From Plotosus lineatus (lineage: Eukaryota > Chordata > Actinopteri > Siluriformes > Plotosidae): a DNA stretch of 64,000 nucleotides. The stretch lies in NCBI GenBank assembly GCA_024760905.1, contig CM045746.1:14292966-14356965 (forward strand), written 5' to 3'. The notes beneath the pieces were generated by a model. The model saw nothing but the letters and a program-made list of their open reading frames with translations. It was not told where the DNA came from and did no database searches. Shown here one piece after another: positions 36,201 through 49,766 of the stretch (positions within the stretch are counted from its first letter, which is position 1; every line of letters begins with the position of its first letter). Both the position numbers and the translations under genes were made by a program.

Positions 36201-39200
36201 TGCAAACACCTTTTTAAACACGGCTGAAGTGTAATCTTTTCCATGTGTTGTACTTATCTTTTCACAAGACCTCACAGTTACCTTGGCTGTAAAGTGTTTC
36301 ACTGTAATTTGAAGTATTTATAGTAATTTGCTCTGGTTTGTTATCAGTTTATAGAACCAATCTGGACCTTCAGTTTATTTTGATGTCAATGTAGTTTCAT
36401 TGTTAACCAAAAGTTGGCAAAATTATCTCAACATTGGCAATGATTAAATTAAATTAACATTGACAACAATGTTGATTTAAAATACTTTTGTACAGTGCTT
36501 ATCTTAAGTATGTTCGTATTTGTCTTGCAGTTTAAAAAATTTTGGAAACCACTTGAATTTATATACTTATTTTTTTATTTTAATTTTATTATTTTGCTCT
36601 AATATTTTTACAACTAATTCGAAACATTACCGAATAATTATAAATAGCTGGTGGTCAAAACCATTAAAAATGCATGCAAAAATTTCATCATCATTAAACA
36701 TTGATTTTTACTTTTATTTTCAGCGAAAGAAGCTTTTGAGAATGGTCTTACCCCTATAATTATTGACAACACCAATTTGCAGTGCTGGGAGATGAAGCCC
36801 TATGTTTTTTTGGTAAGCCATTAGCATACACGTACGAATCAATTTAGGAAAAAACAGTATGCTTATAACACATTTGAGCTGCAAGGTTTGTACAAATATG
36901 GAAAATTGGAATTTAGCAGATACTGCTAATGTTGCCAGTGTAGGTTTGAAGGAGATACAGGTGCTATAGGCTACAGTTTTGTTAACCTACACATTAAATC
37001 TCTTTACAATGATTTGCTTGCTGTACATAATTCTTTCGAATTCATAGCATGTCCTTACTATCCTGTGATTAAAAGTAAGAACATTTTAGATTGTATAACA
37101 ACACACACTTCATCCTTTTTAATATAATACTTTCAGATAATATTTAAAAAACAACAAATATAATACTTTTCTGTTTAAAAATTAAAGAAACTGCTGCCAT
37201 CAGAAGTTGGTATTTCCCCCCTTTTGCAGCATAATTTCCTTTAGGCCTTTTGAATAATTGACAGTGAAGAGGCATCGATATCTCTTCAAGAAGAACTTGT
37301 CTGTAGATTATTCTGATTTTGATTCGTTTAATGTGTTTATATGGATTGCCCTTTTCAAATCCTGCACAACATTGTGGTTCAAGTGTATGGTGTGACCAGG
37401 TCTTTTTATAGTGTGCTTGAAATCCTAATCCTGCTTATACTCCCATTACTTGTTCATGCTCATCTTTCAGCGAGATGGCCTCCTATGATTTTTAAACATG
37501 GTTTCATATGATTTTTGAATTAATGATGTGATTTTTTCTTTCTAGTCAGTTATTGCAAGCTTCTCAATCTCTGAAGCAGCAAAGCAATCACAAACCATAA
37601 CATTTTCATCACCATGCTTCATAGTTAGTATTTCTGTGCACATCAGTTGTGTATGTTGTGTTGACATCTACCATTTCTCTGTGGAATAACAACACAAACA
37701 AGAATCTAATAACAATGGCACAAGACATCTTCATCCAATTAACTATTTCCTTTATTTTTTGGTTCAAAATGTTAATTCAAATTTTTTCCCCCACCTATAT
37801 TGTTTCAGGCCCTGAAGCACAAATACAGAGTGCTGTTCCGTGAACCAAATACCTGGTGGAAAACCAAACCCAGAGAGTTGGAGAAGTATAGCAGAAACAA
37901 ACACAAAATAATAAAATATGGCACACTAGTCTCATATATAATATCAAGAGACACATAATGTAATTTATCATAATTAAAAAACCTGACCAATAGAATGCTT
38001 GGCTGTTTCACTTAAATGCATTACTGTACATAAACAGTACTTGACATACCAAAAGTAAATAGATATTTTCACCCCTTATTTTAGGTATATCCAATTCCCA
38101 CCAATTAAGTCTTTCCTTCCTGTCACATAGAACACCAAACATGGAGGGGCATATGCATCCATATACCCCTCTGTGTGATGTGCTGCCTCCAGCATCTTTT
38201 TTATGATGCAGCTTGCACTGGCATATTCAGAGGTGACTGAACACACTTGCCAGGAAATATTGCATGAATGAGCTCACAGATGCCCATGATTGGTGATAAC
38301 TGTGTGTGACAAGCAAGGCATATACCATCCCTCTCTATTGTTAGAGCTTAATGAGTTAGCTCCCATGGACTCCGGTCGTGGTGGCTGTAGCATTTTAGCA
38401 CCATGCACCTTATAATTGAAAGCTCTACCTCTTACCCGGGGTATATCATGCCCTTATATCACCTTTGACATATCTGTGTATGCATAAAGAGGTGTGAATA
38501 TATGTATAGGTCTGTAAGTGTGTGAATATGTGAATAGATACATAGCTGTATATGGCACATGTGTGTATATGTGTGCATAGACGTATGTCTGTTGGGTTTT
38601 TACACCCGAGCCATAGTGGCTCATCAGGCCGGTGCTTATCCCCGGTTTCCATAGCGTGAAGCGACCAGGAGTTCAACTCCTCCTGGATGGGACGCTAGTC
38701 CATCGCAGGTTACCTTCCCAGTATATTTTACTGGTACCCATTTATACTGCTGGGTGAACAGAGGCACACTTGTGGTTGAGACCTTGCCCAGGGGTCTTAG
38801 CACAGTGAGGGTCTCAGTGGGATTCGAACTCACAACCTTCCGATCATGAGCGCAGCACCCTAACCACTACACCACCGGCCCCGCCATACGTATATGGGTA
38901 CATGCATATGTATAGCTTAATATAGTTCCTTTGATGTTATTTGAGCATTTTCTTTTTATAATTGCTGGTAAACTGATTTTCATTGTTCATGCAACAGTTG
39001 GCAATAAAGATCCCTTAGCTTTATTAACCTGGACTTGAACGTGCGGTCTCCAGGTTGATAGCCTTGTCAATGTGCCACTCAAGAGCCCCCAGCATTGATT
39101 TGAATGATCTCTACATGGATACTGTATATGAGATTTCCTTTTGGCCTTTCCCCTTTTTCAGGGGTCGCCACAGTGAATGACTCGCACGTTTTATTTGGCA

Positions 39201-39633
39201 TAGGTTTTTACGTCGGATGCCCTTCCTGACACAACCCTTTTAGCAAGGGACAGAAACGCACTGATATATATTAAAAAATGGAAAAAGCCGAAAGGAAAGG
39301 AAGATGATCCAAAGGTTGGGGGTTCGAGTCCCACTCTCTACAAGATTGTTACTGTCCCCCCCAGTGCAGCTAACTGGGTTATCAAAGGCGGGCCATGTCT
39401 CTCACTGTCTATGGTAAGAGGCATGTAAAAGAACCATTGCTGACTTTCGGAAAGAGTAGCTGCAAAGTCGTCAGCGTGTTTCTGTCCCTTGCTAAAAAGG
39501 GTTGTGACAGGAAGGGCATCCGACGTAAAAACCTATGGCAAATCAAACTTGCGAATCAGATGATTCGCTGTGGCGACTCCTGAGTAAAAAAAAAAAAAGG
39601 GAAAAAGCCGAAAGGAAGACAGACAGATATATA

Positions 39634-39711
<78 letters not shown>

Positions 39712-41883
39712 AAATATCCACCTCCCGGGGCAGTGGTGGCCTGGTGGTATAGAGCCCTGGATTGCTGATCCTAAGGTTGGGGGTTCAAGTCCCACTCTAC
39801 ACAAGGTTGTCACTGTCCCCTCCAGTGCAGCTAACTGGGTTATCAAAGACCGGCCATGTCTCTCACTGTCTATGGTGAGAGGTTCATGTAAAAGAACCAT
39901 TGCTGACTTTCTTAAAGAGTAGGCTGCACAGCCGTCAGCGTGTTTCTGTCCTGTGCTAAAGGGTTGTGTCAGGAAGGGCATTCGACGTAAAAACCTATGC
40001 CAAATCAAACGTGCTAACCATTCGCTGTGGTGACCCCTGAGAAAAAGGGAAAAATATATAAATATATATAAAGTAGGCCCTTGACTATTCGCGGTTTTGC
40101 ACTCGTGCATTGAGTATTCGCGGACTGCCAAGCAACTGACACATCACTCAAATTCAGCCAATGGCTGTCCTCCTTCCTGCTGATTGGTTGAGATGTTGTA
40201 ATGACCCCTTTTCCTCATTCGCACACAAGTGGTCAATGAGCCTCTTTTTTAATGTGTTTTAAGTACCAGTTAAGCTCTATGATGCCACTTAAACGCTGTG
40301 CGTGTTCTCTGGCTAAGTGATAGAAAATGCTGGCTGTCTCTTCTGAAGAAATAAGACTTTCTCCTGAAGAAACGACAGTTTCCTCTGAACTGTTGTATTA
40401 AAGTCTTTTTCAATTATTATTCCAGTACAGTATCTATGTTAATGTTTAGAATGTTTGTGTGTGAGATTTTATGTTCTGTAGCATGTTTAACAAACGATAC
40501 CAAAAGGATTAACTTTATTACGCTTCATTCCCTTTTGCATTGAATGTGACGTTTCCAAGATGGCGCTGCCTGGAGGGCGACGTCGCGGAGTTCTCGGAGT
40601 CAAATTGTTTCTTTGTTCGTTTTAATTTGCTTTATTTCTTGTTTTGTTTGTTCATGTTTTGCACTATAATGATACAAATCTGATAAGTTTTACAAACTCG
40701 CATAGGTTACTTATACAAGGCTTAAACATGTTCTCCTGTCAAGAATGCCCTGTCATGACTTACAAACAAATTCATCTAATTCGTCCGGAACCTAAGTCGT
40801 TTCTAAACTGGGGAGCGTCTGTACTTACATTGTTGCATCTGTGTCTGCACGCGCATCTGCGTATGTATGTGTGTCGTCTTCTTCTCATGCAGTTCCATCT
40901 GTATGTGTGTACTTATATTTTATTTCCGTCTTATGTTATGTTTTTAATGTTTAATTGTTATTATAAGCATTTATAACACTGAGTATGTATTTATTAATAA
41001 TATATACAGATATACATGTAGGTATAGTTGGAGGGGGGAGATCCTACTTCACGGATTTTGATGGTCGCGCGGGGATCTCGGTCCCAATTTACCGCGGAAA
41101 GTGAGGGATCCCTGTCTGTCTTCCTTTCGGCTTTTTCCCTTTTACTCGGGAGTCGCCACAGCGAATCATCTGATTCGCACGTTTGATTTGCCATAGGTTT
41201 TTACATCGGATGACCTTCCTGTCACAACCCTTTTTAGCAAGGGACAGAAACACGCTGACGACTTTGCAGCTGCTCTTTACGAAAGTCAGCAATGGTTCTT
41301 TTACATGCCTCTCACCATAGACAGTGAGAGACATGGCCCGCCTTTGATAACCCAGTTAGCTGCACTAGAGGGGACAGTGACAACCTTGTGGAGAGTGGGA
41401 CTCGAACCCCTAACCTTTGGATCAGCGATCCAGCACCCTATACCACTAGACCACCACTGCCCCATAAAGTGAGGGATCCCTGTAATATCAATAAATACAT
41501 ATTCAATTCTATAAATGTTTATAATAATAAACATTCAAAAATAATGCATGAGATGTAAAATAAAATATAAATACACACACACACATACAGACATGCACCT
41601 CACAGATGCGCGTGCATGCACTCAGATTCGCATTTCACAACAATGTAAATACAGTAGTCTTGATGGGAGGTTTTGGGTTGTTTTTTGTTTTGTGTTGGTT
41701 TAGGATTTTTTTTTTGCATAATTGGCCTTGTTTTTGAAGCATTTTCCTTAACTTTCCCCCCTATTCTTCCTTAATTTCCTTATTTTTAATTCGATTAATA
41801 TTTGAAAAAAAACAAAAACACGATGCAGTGAAGCCGCATGAATTCAAGCGCGAAATAGTGAGGGATCCCTGTATGTGTGTGTA

Positions 41884-41951
<68 letters not shown>

Positions 41952-42076
41952 CACATACATATGTCTGAATGTGGAAAAAAAAAAAATATATATATAATTT
42001 CATTCATTCATTTTCTGACCCATTTAATCCTAAGTAGGATAGTGGGGAGGCTGGTGCTCATCTTAGCTGAATATAT

Positions 42077-42145
<69 letters not shown>

Positions 42146-45100
42146 ATCGCCAAATTGATGGGGATTTTCATATCAACTTCATATTTGTGAAATAATTTCA
42201 TTGAATTCAGCCTACTTTTATTAACTCAATCGGAGCACTGTAATACATCATGTCGGTTGATCTGATGTGTAAGTAATTTCGCTGAATATGTACAGAAATA
42301 TATTTTGTTTAGTTGTTTTTTTAAATACAAACAGGCCTTTCAGCCTGACCTGGAAAGCATTTTGACTCGAATCCAAGCTTGGAACTTTTTGAGCTTAGAG
42401 TGCTGTGAATTACATCAAAATCTTCTTCCTTTAAAAAGTTTTTTCCAGGCATTTTCTCCCTAATTTAGTCATATCCAATTCCCACCTATCAGGTTTACCT
42501 TTATCTTTTTTTTTTGACCATCACTATCACATGACCACCACCAACCAGGGAGGCTAGCCAAATGGCTCTTTTCAAACTGCAGTGCACACATAAGTTGGGG
42601 ACGGCCTAACACACTTGGCAGGAAAGAGCTATCTGCATTTCTCATACAAATGACCTCACAGATGCCCTTGATTGGCTGGCTGTGAGTGACAAGGAATAGA
42701 GCATATGCCACCCCTCCCTTCCAATTGGTTCCCATAGACTCCTCATCACTGATGGCTGTGGCTTTAACCCAGGTTTGAACTTGCGATCTCTGGGTTTCGA
42801 TATCATGCACCTTGTCAATGTGCCAATTGGGAGCCAAAAATCTTCCTTGACAAAATTAATTTAAGCAAGCTTTGGTATCCATAGGCCTGCTGTCTACAAA
42901 TTAGCTACCTTACTAATACGTATGCTGCTGTCTATGTCCAGAGTACATATATATTTATTTCAGAATGGTTGACTTCTGGTCCAGTTTTTTTAACCTACCT
43001 TAGCCTGCTTGTGTTTAAAAAAATGATGCATACAAGTTTGGTGTATCCTCTAATATTGTGTTGTGCAACGCTCGTCTTACTATTCAAGTTGCTCTTTATT
43101 TCATTAAGGAATAAAATATTAATGAGAATGAGTAAGCTTAATGAAGTAATTGTATAACTTTCAAACGTGTTCTTCTCCATTCTTTTTATAGACGTACTAA
43201 ACATGGAGTAACAAAGGAAAAGATTCGCCACATGCTGGAGAACTATGATCGCTATGTATCTGTCCAGAATATAATGTCTTCACAGCCCAAAGCCACAGCT
43301 GTTTATGGTGTTGATGTAAATCAAACACACACAACAGAGTGAGTTTGTGTGCGAAGATGAGCAATAGTTAATGAATTATCTTGTAAAATATAGAAATATG
43401 GTATTAACATAGCATTTTTGCAGTGAGAAATATGAGTAATGCATCTGATAGATACTTGTCTTGATGCCTACTTAGTGAGAACTATTTAAAATTCAGTCAT
43501 TTCAATGAAGAGACTAAAACATTAACAGTAGGTACAATGACTAGATTTTGTATTCACACCTTTTTCTCTCTTGAATAGTTATTTGCCATATGTGTCTTGC
43601 AGGCAGCCTTTAGCAAGCCGCCCTGACTTAGTTGGTTACTCGGGGTTTGGCAAACCGGGTAGCTATCACTCTTCCTCGCTGCCTGATGTTTCATCAATTG
43701 ATTCTAAATTTAATACTACTTCAGGAAACAAGAGTGCAGCAGAAGGCAGCTTTGGATTACATAGTTCCAAGGAATATTTGTCCTCTGAGGAAAATGGTAC
43801 AGAAATGATTAAACCACTACAGCCTGAGCTGCTAGAAGGAGCAGACTTGGACTGGGAACTGGATGCCTATATGGCAGCTTCTAAAGAGCCTGACTGCAAC
43901 ATAAATGAAGATTTCGACTTTTTGGATACAAGTAACTTGGAACAACCTGAGATGTTTTCAGATTCAATTGGCAAGCGGGTAAAGAGGGTGAGGAAGCAGA
44001 CCAGAACTGCAGATGGAGACTCTGACAATCTGAACTGTGACTTTGGTGATTCTGCAAGGAACTCAAGTCAGGGTGATTCTGTGGAGGATGACACTGGGGA
44101 GGCCGTTAGTTTTATTACAGAACAGCAGGTGTTTCTGGGTGATTGGCCTTGTGGAAGCCTTGAACAGCGTGGACGACGCAATAGGAAGTCAGCATGTCAG
44201 ACAGAGAAAAATCCAAATGAGGAGATGCCAAACCTTGAAGAAGATGCAGCTGAGTCTGACAATAAATTTGCAGAAAAATTAAATTTTGACCCGTCAAAGA
44301 AGTCCCAGAAGCTTCCAGATTGTTTTGAAGTTGATGCTAGTCAAACTACCCAAGAAACAACTCAAGACTTGCTAACATTAGGTGATGATAGTCATTACTC
44401 AAGCTTGGTGATTGAAGCCCTTCCAGCACTTCCTGACTGTATTCTTGACAAGAAGTATGAAAGATCCAGTGATACAGGAAAAGGCAACTGTCGTACTCCA
44501 AGTCCCATCAAAGACCTTGGAGCCAATCAGAAAGAGCCTTTCAAAATGGATGCAGAAGAGGTGTGCACAGTTTTACAAAATGAAGCAAATGACGTATTGG
44601 GCCTGGAAACATGTTTAGAGCACAGAGATCAACCATCTTACAATACATCTCCCTCCATAAATGCAGGAGCTGAGGGGGAATATAGTTCTGTAGCCAGCGG
44701 AGAGAAAAGGAAAGGTCCCAGTCGGAAGACTGGAAAAGCCTGCAAACTGGCACTGACATTCATGAACCAAAGCTCTTCATCTTGTCCTCATACTGGGTCT
44801 CCAGTCTCATCACTGCAGCAGTCTGAGATTAAAACCACTTCACCAAAACCACTTTTCCAAACAGGTCCCGGTGCTTTTACCCAAACAGAGAATCAGGACT
44901 TTGCCCTTCTGTGGCGAATTGAGCAGCAAAAGTGTTCTGAGGCAGAATCAGACAGCTGTCCCAGAGGAATAATTATCCTGGAGGGAAATTCTCGGCGTTT
45001 CTTTCCAAAAATAAATCAAGAGGAATGTTTTGAACAGCAGGTCATACCTTACCGGGTTTGTCATGAGAAAGGCTCCCAGGTAGAAGAGAAAGACTTACGA

Positions 45101-48100
45101 GAAATACATTTCAAGCAGCACAGCCTGGACATACTTAGCCGGCATTTTAAACATGTTCCCAAGGAGACTTTGGAGGATTTATATGAAAAGTGCCACCAAG
45201 ATATGGAGTGGGCCACCAACTTGCTGCTTGACTCAGGTGAACATCTTTGTAGGGATGATGAAGAGAATGATGTTGACATTGATAAGGATGCAGGGAGTGC
45301 TGGAAAAGAGTCTGGGGATTGTCACTTGACGGGGGAGCTGCTTGCACCAAATAGAAGCTGCACAACTGATATTGTGATCGAAAAGACTGGCAGTAATTGC
45401 AGTGAAAATCCACCTATTGTAACACTAAATAATGCCAGCTCAACTATGAGCATTGGTGAAAATGTCCCTGAAGACAATAATGACCAGAACATCAAACTTT
45501 TAGAGCCTCAACCTGAAAAGACCAATCAAAAGGAAACTCTTGATTGCCTGTCTGGACCTTCCACTGTAATACAACCACAAGAACCTATTGGAGAGAGTAA
45601 CACACTTAAGAATTCGTTACAGCCAGAGATGGAAAATGAAGTCTTGCAGACTGAGATACTTGATGTAGAACTTAAGGATGAGGTAGAAGAAGACAGAGAG
45701 ACAAAAGAAATAGTAAATGCCATAAGGCTGTTACAGCTTGAAGAGAGAGAACACAGAAAGGAAGAGGAAAGGAAGGAAAGAAGGGGTCAGAGAAAAAATG
45801 GGTCAATGAACATTCAAACACTGGAGCTGAAACTAACCACAGAACTTGCCCTCCAGCTCACTGAATTGTTTGGGCCTGTAGGCGTGTCCCCAGGTAATTA
45901 CACAATTGCACTTCTTCCAAGATCATTAGTCCTTAGCAACCAAACATTTTTATGGACCTCAACCATATAAACTTTTAGAAAACATGTCTAGGAAAAGTTT
46001 TAGGAAGAGATGATAAGAGAAATCATCCTCATTTTAATCTGCCCTTTTATAACCCATCAGTCACTGCTCTACAAAACTAAATAACCCACGATCCAGCATG
46101 TTTAGTCCAGACAAAATTACACATAAATCAAATAATCAAAAAAATTCCATAATCAAATTTTGCATGCAGAAAAAAATACTCACCGGCAAAATAATCTTCA
46201 AGAACACCAAGCATTCCGGCATCATCAAAGCCCAATTCTTGCGTCGAATTTAACATTTTTACTAATAAGATATCACAGATGACATTTCACTCTCCTTTTC
46301 CAGAAATTATGTGTATTCACAATCTTATAAATAAACTTAATGACTGTTATTGAAGAGAAAGTTGGAGATAATTTCAGCATGCACTAAACCAGAAACAGGA
46401 AGTAAACCCGAAGTTAACATGTGACGGGCACTGTGCATGTGCAAGCCCGAGCTGACCAATCAGTGTGCTCATTTCAGATCTTCCTTAGCAACTAGCCTGC
46501 ATTGTTTACGAGCATATCTTCTTCATAACCTTTATTTTATTCGCTGAAACGGCATTTTAGTGTCAAAACAGTATCCAAAATGGAAAGACTACTTCACGGC
46601 CGTTCTTCTGGTTTATGGATTATAGTGTGTCTTTTACCGAACTCAGTGAATAATTGCAACGAAAACCAGTAAGTTTGCTACTGTTTTTATCTCGTTTTAT
46701 GAGGGTACTCACCAGAAAAATGGGGAAAAAAAGACATTTTTAGTGAGTTTTAGTCGATTTCACGTGAGCAAGTGATAGCTGAATACTTGTTTCAATAGTT
46801 TATGCAAAAATCCGAATTTTGATAAAAATGGACCATTTTTACTTTTCTGGTCTTTATCTCAAAAGTGGTCTGTGCGACAAAAGCGCCTACTTTCGGTGGA
46901 GCGCCTCACATTTATGAAATTTGCTGGACGCGACTTAGGTTGTTTATTTTTATCTCTTTTTATACAACTGAGCAAGTGAGAGCAAAAGGTTCAACAGTGA
47001 CAGATTAGTGGTACTGGGGCTTGAAGCCCTAACCCTTTGATGAGTAACCCACTCAGCCATCACTGCCCATATAATAAATAATTGCTGTGTACTAAATATG
47101 TGACCCCCTCCAGAATACAGTAATACAGATTAAGTCGCAGGTAGTGTTTAGAGTAAGAACTAAAGTAAGTTGAAAATGGCGTACCTGGACAAAAATGCAA
47201 TATCGCCAAAATACATCTTTTAGAGCATAATCTTTGCCATGACAAAGTTCAAATATCCATGAACAGAATCTGTCTAATCATGAAGAATCATGCTAAAATA
47301 TTTGTGTAAGAAAGGGTTCCATATCCAAGTTGTTGTAAAACAATAGAAATATCCACTAATATTGGTGATTTTCAATTTGCCTTTGTGGATGCTCAGGGTA
47401 TTTCCTTGTTCGCCATATTCACTATCGCTACTTAGAGAACCCCAGAAGAACTCCCAAATCATATACAGGGATCCCTCACTTTCCGTGGTTCATTGGGACC
47501 AAGATCCCCCCACGACCATCGAATTTCGCAAAATATGATCACCCCTCAACCCCCCCACTGACGTATACGTACATGTATATGTGTATATAATATCAATAAA
47601 TACATATTCAATGCTATAAATGCTTATAATAACAATTACACATTAAAAATAATGCATAAGATGTAAATAAAACATAAATACACACCCATACAGACACCGC
47701 GTGCATGCCACAGATGCGCGTGCATGCACTCAGATGCACACCTCATATAACGTAAGTAGTTTTGTTGGGAGGTTTTGGGTTGTTTTTTGTTTTGTGTTTG
47801 CTTAGGATTTTTTTGCATAATTGTCCTTGTTTTTGTGGCATTTTCCTGAACTTCCCCCCTCATTCTTCCTTAATTTCCATATTTTTTAATTAGATGAAAA
47901 TAATAAAAAAAAACCCGCGAAGAACACTGAAATTGCATGAATTGAAGCGCGAAGTAAGGAGGGATCCCTGTAATGGTAAACCAGTGATAAGCCTGGAAAT
48001 GTACATATCTGTTGCTTGGAAGATGCTAGAAGGATCGTACTGATTAGTAGAGAGTTGAATTAATTTATGGATGTTTATGGATGTTAGCGAATTAATTTAA

Positions 48101-49433
48101 AATGCAGGTTTTATGTAACTGTAATTGCTATTTTCTCAAAAGTATAATTTCTTTATTAGCAACTTAGAAAGTGATGTAACTCAGCCAATTTTCAACTTAA
48201 TCTGTATTATGCTGGATATGGGCATATATTAAATTAATTGACATTACATGCATTGACATCACATATGGATGAAAAATTGAAGGGAAGAAATTGATTTATG
48301 CTCTGAGTGCATTTATTTACATGGCTGTGTCCCATTTCATCTTTTTACAAAATGATCTTTATACATGTATTGCTATACATGACTATAGGTGAGTTTTCCC
48401 CAGAGAACTGCTCAGTAGTGATGGACCTAAACTTAGCCAAACTCCTGCATCATAAATGGAAAGAAACTATCCAAGTAAGTTATATAGCAGTTCATCTATT
48501 TATATATAATCTATTATTATGTGAAACATGTAAAATTGCTTTAATAATATGCTATAATGTTTTTGCTAGGAGAAGCACAGACAGGCAGCTCTCTTATATC
48601 ATCTAGTGCAAGAGAGTAAGTGTAGATATTTCTGGACAGACATGCTTTTGTGTAGAATTGTCTCTGGTCCCCATTGACCGCTCATTGTTTTAATTCTGCA
48701 TTCACCCAGGCTCTGAACAATGGGGTGAGTCAGATCCAGACGTGGCTGAATTTAGGGACTCGGCTGCTCGTTTTCTGATTGGCACCGATGGTTATTCAAC
48801 ACTGAGCAACCAATCAGGTATCCAAGAAGGCTTTCCATTCATGGACCATTGGAATGTGTCCCGCCCTCCAATTTCTCTCAGGGACATCATGCTTGAAGAG
48901 CAGGTGCTGCAGGACAGTTTAGAGAAGGTAAACATCCACTCAAATATATTTTAATATACAGACCCCTTTTGACATATACAAGACTTTGTTGATGGTTTAT
49001 GTGTGTAGACCAGTTGCTGGGATCTGGACAAGAAAGATGCAGCAGCCATAGTAAAGGAGAAACAGCTCTTTACCCTTTTCCCCACTATTGACCGACACTT
49101 CCTCAGGGACATCTTCAGAGACCACAAGTATGAAAAGAAAAACAACAGACGATATTTCAGTACTAAAAAATTCCAGCTTCTTAATTAATGATACACTACA
49201 ATTCTTCGTTCTCTAATTGGTGGGATTGTTTGCAAATTTTCAGCAGAAAGCAGCTCTGACACTAGAATTACTGTAATAAACATTCTCATTATAATACCTT
49301 TTTGGTTCTATAGAAACAACTCGCGCAGGGACTTGTATGATATACATTTGCGCAACTTCATAAGCCTTTAGGGTTGGGTTAAGGTTGAGGCCCGGGTACA
49401 CCCTGAACGACTTGCCAGACTCATATCAGGGCC

Positions 49434-49488
<55 letters not shown>

Positions 49489-49692
49489 GCGCGCACACAA
49501 AATCACTCCCACTTCCAGCTAATTCTGAACAGCCAGTTAGCCCATGGTACATATTTTTGCACTGTGGGCAAAATGATCCAAACCAGTAATGTGGTGGGAT
49601 TTATGTGCTAACCTCTTCATCACCATGCCACCTGGTGAGATCTCCAAGTATGAAAAAATTTTTCTGGAAAAAAAAAAAACAACAACAAAAAA

Positions 49693-49766
<74 letters not shown>

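Noticed and set aside
39533..40131. Open frames with long Tyr-Ile runs (also at 41761-42007, 49537-49801)
   Set aside because: They are translations of AT microsatellites, not proteins.
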